Source: Lepturacanthus savala
Taxonomy: Eukaryota > Chordata > Actinopteri > Scombriformes > Trichiuridae
Assembly: GCA_030544235.1 (NCBI GenBank)
Contig: CM060466.1
Location: forward strand, 5,911,092-5,975,091
Direction: 5' to 3'
Length of the DNA stretch: 64,000 nucleotides
Positions 26,974 through 40,537 of the stretch are shown here, in pieces (the first letter of the stretch is position 1; each line of letters begins with the position of its first letter). The position numbers and the translations under genes were made by a program. The notes under the pieces were generated by a model that saw nothing but the letters and a program-made list of their open reading frames with translations, did not search any database and was not told where the DNA came from.

Positions 26974-29214
26974 CTACAATCCCTCCACAAACTTCTCCAG
27001 AGTGTCTCCCGTAGCGTCTCCCACCATCCCCAAGTCACTGTTCAGCCCCCCTCTGCTGGGCGTGTTAAGCTGCGGTAGCATGGCGCTCTGCTCCGGCGTC
27101 CCCAAGTGGTGCGGGGAACCCGTGTGGGGCGGGGGCGGATGCTGCGGCGAGGGCTGCGGTTGGTTTTGGACCTGCGGCGAGGGGCTGGAATGTGGCGTCT
27201 GCTGCAGCGGCTGCTGCTGCTGCTGGGGGGGCGGGCACGGGGACTGGACCGGCGCCGGGGAACGGACCTGGTTGCCGAGGGCGCTGGCGAGCCCCGGCTG
27301 GCCGGGGAGGTGGGCTCCGCCCTGGGGCTGGCCGGCCAGCAGGTGGGTCTGGGGGCTCATGGGGCCCGGCTGGGCGGGGGAGCCCAGCTGCTGCTTGAGG
27401 ACGGCCTGCTGCTGCTGCTGCTGGGGAAGCTGCTGCTGCTGCTGCAGCATCCGCTGGTGCAGCAGGGTCTGGGTGGAGTCCATCCCCATGCCGGCCTGGG
27501 CCATCTGAGCCATGGGCGCCTGCATGGCGATCTGCTGCTGCTGCTGCTGCTGCTGCATGCGGAGCTGTGAGTACGTCGCTGCCGTGCCCTGCGCCTGAGC
27601 TGGGAACTGGCCCGGGTGGCCCTGAGGCATCACCCCCTGCTGCTGCTGCTGTTGTTGTTGCTGCTGCTGCTGTTGTTGTCTTAAAAGCTGCCGGCGGTAG
27701 ATCTCCTGGATCTGCTGGGCGGAGTTGTGCGCTGCGTTCATCATCCCCTGAGCCCCCAGAGCCGCCATGCCCTGGGCAGGAGGCTGCTGTTGCTGCTGCT
27801 GGGGGGGCATCCCCGGCCTCTGCACCACCCCTCCTTGCATGGCCATGGCCTGCATCGCGGGCATGCCCGGCTGCTGCTGCTGCTGCCCCGGCTGCTGCTG
27901 CTGCTGCGGCTGGTTGGCGTGGTACTTGGCCGTCCGCTGCTTGATGAAGGCGGCCATGAGCTGTGGGTTGGACTTGAGGATGTTGAGGACCTGCTGCTGC
28001 TGCTGCGGCGAGCTGGGCGACTTGAGGGTGCGCAGCAGGTCCTGGAGGGCGTTGGGGGCGATGGCGCCGGCCCGTTGCGCCGCCTGCGGCCGGGCACCGG
28101 GCTGCTGCGGGATCATCATCCTCTGGCCCGGCTGGGGCTGCAGCATGGCCCGCTGCATGGTCATAGCCTGCTGCTGCGGGGTCTGGCCCGGGACGTGGCC
28201 CGCCTGCTGGGTCTGGGCAGCCTGCATGGGGCCCGCAGCGTTTGGCCACTGTCCCGGCGCCATGCCGGGCTGCATGACCTGCGGCCCCCGCGGTCCCGGC
28301 ACCATCTGCATGGGCGGCTGCATCGGCCCCGTCATGCGTTGTTGCGGCTGCTGGGGGTTCATGGGCAGGCCGTTCATGTTGACCCGGTAGTTCTGCTGGT
28401 TCTGCTGGGCCTGCGCCATCATCTCTATGTGCCGCGCCATCTTGACGGCGGCGAGCGGCGGCTGCTGTTGCTGCGGCGGCATTTGCTGCTGCGGCTGCTG
28501 CTGCTGGGGCGGCTGGGGGAGAGGGGACTGCTGCTGGTGGAGGGGGGAGGCCTGGGGACCCGGTTTGCCCTGGGACACGGCCGCCTGAGGCTGGCCGTTG
28601 CGGGGCGCGTTGGGGAACGAGGGGGACATGACGCCCGCCGAGCCGGGGGTCTGCGGCTGGTTGGGGAGCGGCTGCTGCGGTGTCTGGGGAGTGTTGGGCT
28701 GGGCGTGGGAGTTGGGAGTGCTGGGGGCGACCGAGGCCGGCGGGGACGGTAGCGGCATGGTCCGGCCCTGCATGGTGGCCATCCTCCTCCTCATCAGCTG
28801 GGCCTGCTGCAGCCGGTGCTGCAGCTGCTGCTGCCGCAGCTTGTGCTTGATGTTCAGGCAGAACGGGACGGGACACTTGTTCTCCTGGCAGTGCTTTGCG
28901 TGGTAGCAGCACAGCGCGATGAGCTGCTTGCACACGGGGCAGCCGCCGTTGGTCTTGCGCTTGCAGCCCTTGGTGTGCTGCACCACCCGTTTCATCTTCT
29001 GGCAGGACGGCAGCGAGCAGTTGGCGTTGCGGCACTGGCAGGCGTGGACCAGGGACTGGATGCAGCGCTGGATGCTCAGGCGCCGGCTCTCCTGCGGGCT
29101 CTTGGAGGCCTCGCCGCTCTGGCTGTTGTTGTCGTCGTCCAGGCCGAGGCCCCACTTCACCATCTGGTGCTCGTGGCCCTTTGAGTTGTAGCAGTTGATG
29201 CAGAGATCGAAATC
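26974..29214 (-). CDS. crebbp: crebbp exon 31 (ZZ end, TAZ2, NCBD, glutamine-rich tail, stop)
   Basis: A single 2241-nt exon: acceptor tttctttag, TAG stop at 26974-26976. It begins DFDLCINCYNSKGHEHQMVK (ZZ), then TAZ2 (RLSIQRCIQSLVHACQCRNA, CSLPSCQKMKRVVQHTKGC, CPVCKQLIALCCYHAKHC), then a proline/glutamine-rich region. NCBD follows (NALQDLLRTLKSPSSPQQQQ and QLMAAFIKQRTAKY), the segment that folds with nuclear-receptor co-activators and IRF3. The tail has many polyglutamine runs, the longest near 27632-27680. Confidence 0.98.
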   Translation of the reverse strand, partial: DFDLCINCYNSKGHEHQMVKWGLGLDDDNNSQSGEASKSPQESRRLSIQRCIQSLVHACQCRNANCSLPSCQKMKRVVQHTKGCKRKTNGGCPVCKQLIALCCYHAKHCQENKCPVPFCLNIKHKLRQQQLQHRLQQAQLMRRRMATMQGRTMPLPSPPASVAPSTPNSHAQPNTPQTPQQPLPNQPQTPGSAGVMSPSFPNAPRNGQPQAAVSQGKPGPQASPLHQQQSPLPQPPQQQQPQQQMPPQQQQPPLAAVKMARHIEMMAQAQQNQQNYRVNMNGLPMNPQQPQQRMTGPMQPPMQMVPGPRGPQVMQPGMAPGQWPNAAGPMQAAQTQQAGHVPGQTPQQQAMTMQRAMLQPQPGQRMMIPQQPGARPQAAQRAGAIAPNALQDLLRTLKSPSSPQQQQQVLNILKSNPQLMAAFIKQRTAKYHANQPQQQQQPGQQQQQPGMPAMQAMAMQGGVVQRPGMPPQQQQQQPPAQGMAALGAQGMMNAAHNSAQQIQEIYRRQLLRQQQQQQQQQQQQQQGVMPQGHPGQFPAQAQGTAATYSQLRMQQQQQQQQIAMQAPMAQMAQAGMGMDSTQTLLHQRMLQQQQQLPQQQQQQAVLKQQLGSPAQPGPMSPQTHLLAGQPQGGAHLPGQPGLASALGNQVRSPAPVQSPCPPPQQQQQPLQQTPHSSPSPQVQNQPQPSPQHPPPPHTGSPHHLGTPEQSAMLPQLNTPSRGGLNSDLGMVGDATGDTLEKFVEGL

Positions 29215-32200
29215 CTAAAGAAAAAATAAGGAAGAGAGAAACAGGGGCACGGCGATTAATGCCAAGTTAAACCAAATTTGATAAATGTATTTATCAAGTC
29301 TATTAGCTTCTTAAAAGCTTCAAATAGTAACAACATCCTCTGACCTTAGACGTTCACATTGTACAAGAAAAATATGTTAAACAGGATAGAAAAAACCTAA
29401 GAAAGAGTAACAGGAATGGAATCTACAAGAGCCACTGGAAGAAAATGTTGAATTGACTCAAAATACTGAAAATTAAACTAAAAATTAATCCACTTCACAA
29501 CAACAGCACTTCATGAATGCTGGAAATATCAGTTTTTGTTACTGACATTATTTACTATTGCAAATTAAGGACAATTAGTTCAATAGTAGCTATTATAGGA
29601 TTAAAGGATAAATGCTTTTTTATACAGTTTCAGTTCTTCGCTGATTTCTTTCAACCATCTCTTGAATTCACATGTCTCCTTCCAACTTGCTGCTGTCTTT
29701 ATTTGGAGATGAGAGGATTTGCGCTCTTGACATGTTGTTCAAAGCCCTGGCTATTAACTGATTTGGATGGTCTCATCATGGGAAATTTCCATCTGGTCGC
29801 ACTGTTGCCCATTAAACCAAAGACTGGTCAAACTTTCATAGTTGGTCCTCATTGGTTTTCATGCTGGCTGCCTCCCGACTCTGAGCTCCCATTGGCTCGT
29901 GCGTGGTGTCAATCGATGCCAAACGACTTCAAGACCATAAATTGTTGACTTCTACTTCTTCTTTATGTACTTATTCAAAACGACATACAAGACAACACTA
30001 GAGGACCAGGAGCAGCTCACCTCGCAGACCGTGCAGTGCCAGCGTGTCTCCACGTGGTGCTTGCACTCGTTGCAGGTGTAGACGAAGCGGTCCTGGCCCT
30101 GGTTGTGCAGCTCCACCAGCATGCACATGGTGCTCCACTTGCATCTCCGGAGGGAGCTGAACTCCCAGTGTTTGTCCCTGGCCAGAGTCAGGAAGGCGTC
30201 GCGGCCGTCCATCAGGTCGCAGGAGAGCAGCGGGTCGGGGTCCATGATGGGCGGCAGGGTGTTGACCATCGGAGCCGAGTGCAGGTGAATCACGAAGAAC
30301 ACCTTCAGCAGCGTGAGAAAGAGGGAGAAGGAATTAGAGAAATGATGCTAAACGTATCGTCCCTCCCCTTTTTTTTAGTATATATCTGGCAGTCATGAGA
30401 ATATCCTTTCCCTGGCAGGAGTTTCAGTGATGATTTTAACCACATATAACAGTCGACAGTCATGGGAACATATTTTGGAGCATTTAAAACCCAATAAAAG
30501 ACAGCTGCATATGATGCGGGGTTTGTTTTTCAGCCAAGTTAACCGCTACAGTATAAGTATTCATCTTAATAATGAGACAGGCAGCACACGTGTATTTCTG
30601 TTTTGAATCAAGCGCTTGGAGTCCGATTTATCATTATTTCACTCAAATGTTGAAAACTACGTTTTAATGAACAGTTTAAAATATACTCATAGCGCTGTCC
30701 AGCATGTCTGCTCCAAATTAAATGATTTGATGTACTGTCTGTCTCAAACTCTTATGCCTGTCTGGGTTTTTTTATACATAAAATAAATGAAACTAAAATG
30801 TAATAATAAATGAATATGAATTTAAGCTAAATTTAAGATGTGAAATATTTCAGTTGAAACAAAGCAAATGTTAGTCTAGATTCTCTTGTTCTTGCACAAC
30901 TTCTATTCGCATGAATTCCCTATAAATCACAAGGCTTTTGTAGTGATCTTACTCTACTGCCCTGCTTTTCACTTTCATTTAACCACGTGCATGTTGTGGG
31001 AGAGGAAAACTATTCTGTCCACATTACATGGGAGCAATGATCTATGAAGACATGGAGGGGATACGAGTGATGGTCCTTATTGCACGAATTTCCGTTTCCA
31101 ATGTTCAGCTTGTCCTTCACGACTTCACGACTTCCTCTGAGACGTGTTTCTATAGCTACTTAACAACCCTCCAGCTCAGGTTTCAACTTCTCTCAGCGCA
31201 CGTGATTGTGTGAGCAAGTGCGTCACCCTGAGAATATAAAACTATATGTTTTAAATTCCACTTAGGCTATGTATAATTCCTAGTAAGCAATTTTGTTGCA
31301 TCTTGAAGAATCTCAGTGGACGAGGGGCTGCGACTAGGGATGGGAATCGATATGATTATTACAATTCCGATTCCATTATTGATACTGCTTAATGATACGA
31401 TTCATTATCGATTCTCTTATCGATTCTAATAAAGAGTTTGATTAGGATAAAATTTGTTTGGTCAAAAGACCCCAAAGCCTAGATACTGTGTTAACTGTAG
31501 CAATATGTAACTGTGAAAATACACAAGAATGTGAAACACACATTTTTCCTATCCTTTTTCAAAGGATATATGAGCCGACTACGCACTCAAAAATAATTAT
31601 AAAGAAAGATAAAATACTGTCAAATACGACGGAACAGTGCGTAGTGCAATCTGAAAATACAATGGAGAATTCTTTTGCAGAAAAATAAGCCTGTCTTCTT
31701 TTTCAGGAAGGATACGTCACCGTAGAGGTGATAGCTGCTGCTGCAGCTGCTGCTGGGTTCAGACGTTTCACTCTGAAGCTTCAAAAACACGATACTCCAT
31801 TAACGTTACTCCATGTTTGTGCATATTTGTCGTGTTCCCTCCTGACTGCAACTCGTCTGTTGCCACCTTTGTTTCAAACGATTCCATGGAATCGATAAAC
31901 ACACAGAACCGGTTCTTTACAGGAACCGGTTCTCTATTCCCATCCCTAGCTGCGACCGATGACGTGAATACCTGAATCTTTGAGTTAAATATCCATCTGT
32001 GCAAAACAAACAAACTTCGGAATCACTCTTCTTAAACAACAAGTCGCACCTCTTTGTGTTTCTCCAAGGTGGCATAAAGTTTCTGGGACAGGTCGTTGGC
32101 TACATTCGGCATCCCTGGTTTCTTCTTGTTGGCTCGGCTCACGCTGCTCTTGTTTTTATTGGTCTTCTTGTTGTTCTTCTTCTTTGCGTTCTTGCTGTCG

Positions 32201-35200
32201 CTCGGCGTACCCTGAGGACGACACGCAACAGCGGACATTGCATCTTTGAGGATTATGCGACACAATTCCACACGATTAAATCCAGCCCAGCATGACTTGA
32301 CGTTTTTACCTCAGGAGTTTCAGAGGCGGCCGTGTTCTCCTCCTTCTTCCTCTCCTCCTCCTCCTGCTCCAGCTCCTTGATGCTCTCCTCCAGAACGTTG
32401 GGCCAGAAATCGCCTTCAAAGTACGGCAGCTCGTTGGCGCTGGTCACGCGGTCCTCTGTGGCTTGTTTGAAAATATCCTGAGAGAAAGACAAAAAAAACT
32501 TGATCCACACTGTGCATGTCCTTTTCTTCTTCACCCCCGAATATCAAACCATATATCCAGAAATCAGAGTTGTATAAAGACAGTGGTTCTCAAACTTTCA
32601 CGTCACAGACCTTTAAAGTAATTGCTTTTAGATGTTTTAGTGGCCAAAATTATGGCAGACTGAAAATGTCATCATAAAATAAATGAATTTATATTATTAC
32701 ATTTTCTATTTAATTATTGAATTAAATGTATCAATGCATCATCTGTCATTTGCACATAAATGTCCTATTTATTTGATCTTCCTTTTTAGTTACCAATTAG
32801 TTTTTAAATGTATTTATTAACTCATCTCCCCATTTATTTCCCCAATTGTATTAATTTCTGCATTTCCACCTCAACACATAAAATGGAAAATACAATTTCA
32901 AATTAAATACATTTACGTGCAAAAAGAAAATAACAGGAAATAAATACGTTAATGGAAAATTAAACAAAGTAATTCATTTACTTTTAATTCTGGCGGTTTC
33001 AGTCCTCCGTCATTGTGTCGTTATGGAATTATAGTGAAAATAAATGATTAACCCCAGCACCTTCCCACTGCTATAAGAGGAAATGACCCTTCACCTTGTA
33101 GTCGTGTAAGATCCTCTCTGCAAAGGCCTTGTCCAGCATCTTCCTGTACCACTCCTGCAGCCTCTTGGGCTTGGGGATCTTCTGGTCGGGAGGATGGCAG
33201 TGGAAGATGTAGTCGTCTCCTTCGCTGGGAGGACACGCCCAGATGTGGCCCTGGGCATACCTGAGGACACGGGACACACACCGGGAGTCACACCGAGAGT
33301 CACACCGAGAGCGATGGGGCAGGAGTTCGTTTCTGTTATAAAGTCCTCTGGAACAGCCGACTCACCCGAGTTTCTTGACATATTCTAGATACCCGATGAG
33401 GATCTCGTGGTACACCGCTGTTCGTAAAATGCGAGGTCTGAAGAAGTGAATACTGTCGAGGTATGATATGTAGACCCGTCTGTGAGGTAAACAGAAAAGG
33501 GAGGGGGGTTAATATCGCTGATGGAAACGACAGCTAAAGTGCTACTTAGGACTCGGAGGTGCACAGACCTAGTGTTGGGGAATGGGCACTCTGAGCCGTA
33601 CTCCTGCACGTGCATGCCGAAGAAACACACGTCAACTCCGTCAATCTCCTCGAAGGCGAAAAGTGCTTTGGTTCTGTAGGGGAAGGTCTCGGACAGCTCA
33701 CCCATGTCCACAAACCTGATGTCAAGAAGAGGAAAAACAAATATCACGCGTTAGACCTGGTGCCAAGTTAGGAGGATCTACTACGATATCCTCAAATATT
33801 CTACTCCATGTTGACATGTAATTACTGAGCTATTAAAGCCTGGAAATGAAACCTGGTGACTGCACGCTTTTAAACTCATTTGTCATTGGACAAAATGATC
33901 TTAAAATAAAACTAAGATAAAATGTTCTATGGCTGTACACACTCCATCCCAAACCTAACCTGAAATTATTTTACAGGACATTTTCAGCCGTTACAGAGGC
34001 GTGTTATCATGTCATACACTAATACATTCCCCTTTAATATGCTTTTATTTATTAACATGTACCTCTATTGTATATAAGCCATGGGTCAAACAAATATTTT
34101 ATTATCCAGGGAAATGACAATAAAGACTCCAAATTGACTGATTGGTAGCTTTAATGCTAATTTAGCCATGTTAAATCACATTCATGTATGCTAACAACAG
34201 TGGACATAAACCATTCCAGCAGGTTACTTTAAGCTTTCACTACCATAATTTCCAGGATAACTTAATAATTTCAAGGACATTTGACTTTTTTCCCCCTCAT
34301 TTTCCATGTTTTCCATGACTGATTTGCAGGTTGCATGGGAAGCTTGTATATAAAATTAGTTTTTAAAAAGCTGACAGTCAGGAGAAGTTGCCTTGCATGT
34401 CCAAGAGCATAATAGGACAATTCAAGTCAAGGGGACTTGAGTCAATAAAAAAAGCTAACAACCTTGAATCAGGCACCCTGAAGACAATACGTTCTTCTCT
34501 AAGGGGCCTCTCTATTGTGAGGATGGGGAGGGCGTCGCAGACTTTGATCTTGTGTGATGAAAACGCTGGCAAACACTCGTCAGGTACTCGGTGATGGCGT
34601 GCGCGCCATCTTGTTTAACATGCAGCTCTTACAATCACCCTGAGTAGCTGTAAAAGCTTCACAGAGAGCGTTTCAGGAACATTAAAAAAATAAGCTCAGC
34701 GCAAAGCTGCGCTGGTTCATCTCCAAATAAAGACGGGTGTTTACTCATCCAGAACATCGTGAGCTGCCCATCGCGGCGGTTGATGCTTTGCTTGCTAATT
34801 TATGAGATTGAGAAAATTGTGAGTATAACACACGTAGCGATGTTCTCACCTGGCTTTCATGCCCGGTTTCACCTCCACCGTTTTGTCAGAGCTCGCCACC
34901 ACTCGCACAAACACCTCTCCAGCCTCCGGGTGGTTCTGTCTCTTCAAGTATTTATTCACACGGTCCTCTATGTACATTCCCAATCGTGTCGACTGCAGCC
35001 CTGCGGTGAGAACAAACGCAGAGGAGGCGTTTTTAGTGGAGGGTCAGTAAAGGATGAAACAATAGACCTGCAGTAGCCTTCAACTGGAGCCAAGTATGAG
35101 AAAAAACACTAGAAGCGATGGCTTAAACGAAAGCGATGTTCCTCGTGAGACAGCGAGAGCTTGAATCTGTTAGCGCCACATGTCGTAAAAGGTCACAGGG

Positions 35201-35273
35201 CAACAAACGGCAAAGAATAATGCTGGGGAAACCACAAGGCCAACAACACAAACACACAGTGCAGGAAAGCCAC

Positions 35274-35326
<53 letters not shown>

Positions 35327-38300
35327 CCATATGCAGCCCATGTGCAGATGGATGTGGTTTATATTATCCAGCGCTCTGGCGCAAAGTATGAAACACAATC
35401 AGGAAAGCGGATTCAAGGAGCCCAGATTAGTGTGTGTGTGTGTGTGTGTGAATAGAGAGGGAAAAGTACAAACGTTTTGCAGAGAACTTGTTTTCCTTCC
35501 GCGCTTTTCCGCTTTTCTTCAAACAGTTGTCACAGATGAATCTGGGAAAAGGGGAAAAAGGGGAAGTTAATATTCACAAAGAAGCTACGACCGTTTAATT
35601 ATGTCAAGCCGGGAAAAGTAAGGGGTTAAAATTCTTACCCGGATGGCCAAATGACCTCGTAGTGTAAGACGCATATCTGGTGCATCTTCCGTCCACAATC
35701 TTTACATTCAACGAACCTGCAGAAAAGCGAACGTGGCTTTAGGACTTGGGGCCTTTTTCTCGCATTTTAAACCTATTAAAAAGTCACAGGTCTGCGCAGC
35801 AATCAGTGAACGGTTGCTTTTGGCTCGCCTTTCTTCCTGTATCCTCTGACCTAGTTGACTCGGGGTTTACACAGGCACAAAAGAGCAACACGGCTTCAAA
35901 TCGTGTTCCTGTTCTCAAAACGGCTTGTTGTATGAATGTTTATATCTTTACTGCTGAGGCAGCAAGTCGCACAAACGTCTTCATTCAACTTCGTGTCCCT
36001 CCAGTCGTTACGAACCCGCGAGCCGACCAATGCGAGTGCGCCTTTGTGGGAGGTTTAAAGAGTAAATTGTGCAGCGTTTTTCCCCTCACACTACATTTCT
36101 ATGACAATATGAAAGGTGTCCGTCAAAGTGCTCAGGGCCTGTGTTCTCTGATGGAGTTTTAACAGAGTTCCACTCAGCAGGTGGCGCTGCCGAGTCGAGA
36201 GAAAAAAAAAAAAACGAGTGATTGATCTGAGAGCTCCAGAGAGAAAAATATGCAGACTGTGCACCAAAAAGCACAAAAACAAAGCCAGATGTGGGTGGCA
36301 GAAAAAAAAAAAGAAATTTAAAAGATGTGATCCTGAGCACATAAGTAGGAAACACAGTCAAATGATTAGGAACAGAAAAGAGTCAGTATCTCATCAGAGA
36401 TGGACCCTCTCGCTTCGTCTTCACTTACGGTTCAGGGTCGAGCACGTCGTTCTTCTTCCTTTCAAACTGGTCTTTTGATATCATTCTGAAAACGGGGAAA
36501 CAAACGGGGGAGGAGGAGAGAAAGGCGTGAGGTAATGAGAATAATCCAAACTGAAAATAAACAACAACGTCAGCAGAGATGTTTCTTCCTAACATCAACC
36601 ATGAGCTCTGTGGCTCCTCGTTACCAGTTAAGTGTGTGTGGGAGTGTGGAAGACAATTAACACACAATAGATGCCTTTAAAATCAATGTGTTTCTATACA
36701 GCTTCAATAATGTATTAAAAAAACAACCTTATATCACCGTCCATTAAACTGACTCCAATATATAAGCTTATTAGGGAATATTTAAAGTCCCATAAATTAC
36801 AGAAAATGATTGATTTATAATTGATGTGATATTCTGTGCAATTTCTAATTTGTGTTAGAAAATACTTTCTGGTTTTCTCTGTTGTGAGACATGTTTGCTA
36901 CTTCCTGTTATGCTATGGGCCCAAACAATTAATCAAAGGAATAATCAGCAGCACCAATGAAGTCGCATTTTAACACCTACATGATAGACCGCCACGCAAG
37001 CAACGTGTTAATAAAAACAGGGAGATGGTTTGTGAATAACACAAATATCTTGTTGGGATTTTAACATGAAGGTTTGCAGCAGAATAGGCTAAATGTCTAA
37101 GATGCACGGTTTCTGCACAGTTAAAACCTTTCAATGCTGTTTTTTTTTTTTTTTTTGGACTCACGTCTGTGGCTGTGCAGGATCGTCTCCTAACGTCACG
37201 CTCTCCCCCTGGATCTCATTGAAGCACTTCTCACAGAAATGGTACCTGCAGGAACACACAAGCTGACATTCAGCACCTGCAACACTACAGCGTGTGATAG
37301 GGCAACGATCAGTAGCTCGTTTATGTGCGAACAATATCAAATCTGATAAAGGGGCATCAAAAATAAGTTTCTGAATGTTAAAAACATAAAATTAAAGGAA
37401 AGAAAAAGGCGAAACATACATAGCAGGGGCAGTGCAGCACACAGACAGTTTACATACGCTGGACCAGAGATAATTCAGGACATAAACTTAAGCCATTATT
37501 GTTTTGTTATAGGGCGACAATTTGAATGGATGAGGACACCAGTTAATTGTTTGCCTTAAAGTAACTGGCCTAAAAGAAAAATTCTGCCTCGTTTTCCAGT
37601 TTTGAATCAAGAATGGAACAGACTGAGATTCCCAACGATCGCCACACCTAATACGACTGTGCACATGATCGTGTCTGCCTTTTATGTTTCATAATAGAGG
37701 ACAGGGAATCCCTGAGCTCCTATTGAGAGTGTAAATGGACTGCGCTGCATGAGCCTCATGTTGTCTGCTGTATCACTGCTGCTGCTCTTAAAAAGTGACC
37801 AAAAGTGGAAGGAAAAAAAAAAAAAAACGGCTGCAGCGACGCGGCTCGTGCAGCAGGGGGCGCAAGGGAACGTGGTGCAAGTGCTGGTCTGATGGCTTTC
37901 GACAGAGAGGAAAAAAAGGCAATGATGAAAGCTGTTTGTGGCCTCAACCAAAGCGTTGTATTTTCATCTGTCGTACGAGACCCCTCCGCCGTACGGCAGC
38001 CGAAAATATAACAGAGAGACGGGGCTGCGACAGTAAATACACTCTGGTTAGATGCTGAGTGAGAAAAAACAAATAAATCCAGAAAGCTGATTTGCTGCTT
38101 TCAGTGTCGTGACGCTCTATCGGTTTTAGTGTCTTTGGAGTGTTTCCCTTTATGTGCAATCCTGGATCGTGGTTGTTAACAAATGTTGAGAGGAAAGAGG
38201 GGGGGGAAGAAAAAAAAAAAAAAACATTTGGTGGTCTTTATGCCGTGCCAGGACTAGGAGGCAGAACCATTAAATCTGTGGCTGTCATGATGACACCACT

Positions 38301-40494
38301 GCCTGGATCCCTGTGGGTCCCTATAGAGCCACAACAGATCACAGGCTGCAGGGAGCGGCTAATACACTTCAAACGGCCGCGTTTATAGCCCATCAAAACA
38401 CTTAAAAAGCGCCCGTAACTCGCAAATTATGATTCGCGCAAGATGATTCTGCGCGATTAAAATTCCAGCCGGTGCGTTATTTTATACCCCGACCTGTGAA
38501 AACTGCAGAAACATACAATGACAAAACACAAACACACCTGTTCTGATAACTGTAGTATGTGCCTCCGGTAGGGATGGTGCAGAGCTGCTTTCCGTAGCAA
38601 CACAGGGTTTGAGGAGAGAACTCGTACTGCAGGGGGAAAAAAAAACAAATGACAAAAGGTGAGAACTTTTCAAAATAAATCAGGAGAAATTTACAGCGTC
38701 TCTGCTTTTGCTGAATTTCAGCATGTGTCGTATCAGCTTTGCAGCTGCAGCACTGAATCATCTCTGAGGGCTCAGGCTGAACGATTGCAATTTTCTTCTC
38801 CAACAAAAAATAATTAATGATTTAAAACAACACAATATTAGATAGGCCTGCATTTATTGTAAAATGGTATTTATTTGTTAGAATTAAGTTAAAAGATGTA
38901 CGATTTGAGACAGCTGTCCTACAGCCGCCGTACAGCTGTCCTACAGCCGCCGTACAGCTGTCCTATAGACAACATACAGCTGTCCTATAGACAACATACA
39001 GCTGTCCTATAGACAACATACAGCTGTCCTATAGCACCATACAGCTGTCCTATAGCACCATACAGCTGTCCTATAGCACCATACAGCTGTCCTATAGCAC
39101 CATACAGCTGTCCTATAGCACCATACAGCTGTCCTATAGCACCATACAGCTGTCCTAAAGACAACATACAGCTGTCCTATAGACAACATACAGCTGTCCT
39201 ATAGCACCATACAGCTGTCCTATAGCACCATACAGCTGTCCTATAGACAACATACAGCTGTCCTATAGCACCATATACAGCTGTCCTATAGCACCATATA
39301 CAGCTGTCCTATAGCACCATATACAGCTGTCCTATAGCACCATACAGCTGTCCTATAGCACCATACAGCTGTCCTATAGCACCATACAGCTGTCCTAAAG
39401 ACAACATACAGCTGTCCTATAGACAACATACAGCTGTCCTATAGCACCATACAGCTGTCCTATAGCAACATACAGCTGTCCTATAACAACATACAGCTGT
39501 CCTATAACAACATACAGCTGTCCTATTGACAACATACAGCTGTCCTATAGCAACATACAGCTGTCCTATAACAACATACAGCTGTCCTATAGACAACATA
39601 CAGCTGTCCTATAGACAACATACAGCTGTCCTATAGCAACATACAGCTGTCCTATAACAACATACAGCTGTCCTATTGACAACATACAGCTGTCCTATTG
39701 ACAACATACAGCTGTCCTATAGACAACATACAGCTGTCCTATTGACAACATACAGCTGTCCTATAGCACCAAACAGCTGTCCTATAACAACATACAGCTG
39801 TCCTATAGACAACATACAGCTGTCCTATAGTACTTCGAGAAAACAGTCTTAGTTGTGTCCTTTCTAACATATTAAAGGGCAGCATAAAGAGTTGATGCAG
39901 CAGAGTTATCCTCTTTCGCTCGCATCACGTAATAGTGAATGTTGTTGGTTAGGAATCGTTTTATCACATTATGACATTATTGTAAACACAATTAATAGCC
40001 CTACTGACAGCAAAAGGTGATTTATGCTTCTCATCATCGGATTCCGGCTCACCTTCCTGCCGCAGCAGTAGCCCAGGCCCTGCATGACGGGGTCGATCTC
40101 GGACTCGAACACCTCGGCCAGCTTGGAGCAGTACTTGTAGACGCGGGACGTCTTGCGGTTGTAGAGCCAGGCGTTGTTGAACATCAGCCAAACGTCATCC
40201 ACGTACTGCCAGGGCTCCTGGTACTGGCCCGTGTCCAGTTTACGCTTTATTGTCGACAGGTCGATCGGGTTCTTAACGATGTCGAAATAGTCCTGGAAAG
40301 ACATAAGGGAGCTGGTGTTACTGGCTATATTGTTGATTAGAGCTGTAACGATTAGTCGATTAGTTGCCACTATTTTGATAATTATAACTTTTTAAGAAGA
40401 AAATGTCCCAGTTCTCTGGTTCCAGTTTCTCAAATCTGTTGTCTTTGGGTTTTGGACTGTTGGTCTGGACAAAAAAATATATATATGCGTGCAA

Positions 40495-40537
<43 letters not shown>

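Noticed and set aside
27106..28752. Plus-strand genes opposite crebbp exon 31
   Set aside because: Their long frames arise from CTG/GCC-rich antisense of glutamine repeats; no splice structure or family match supports them.
29517..29948. 143-codon plus-strand frame in crebbp intron 30
   Set aside because: AT-rich sequence with no recognisable domain; chance open frames of this size are expected in 64 kb.
38985..39599. Repeated-peptide open frames (GQLYGAI repeats) as a coding gene
   Set aside because: They are translations of the minisatellite; the unit drifts between 21 and 22 bp, so no single frame is maintained across the array.
38911..39831. CRISPR-like array
   Set aside because: The genome is eukaryotic, the units are contiguous without unique spacers, and the period is only 21-22 bp.
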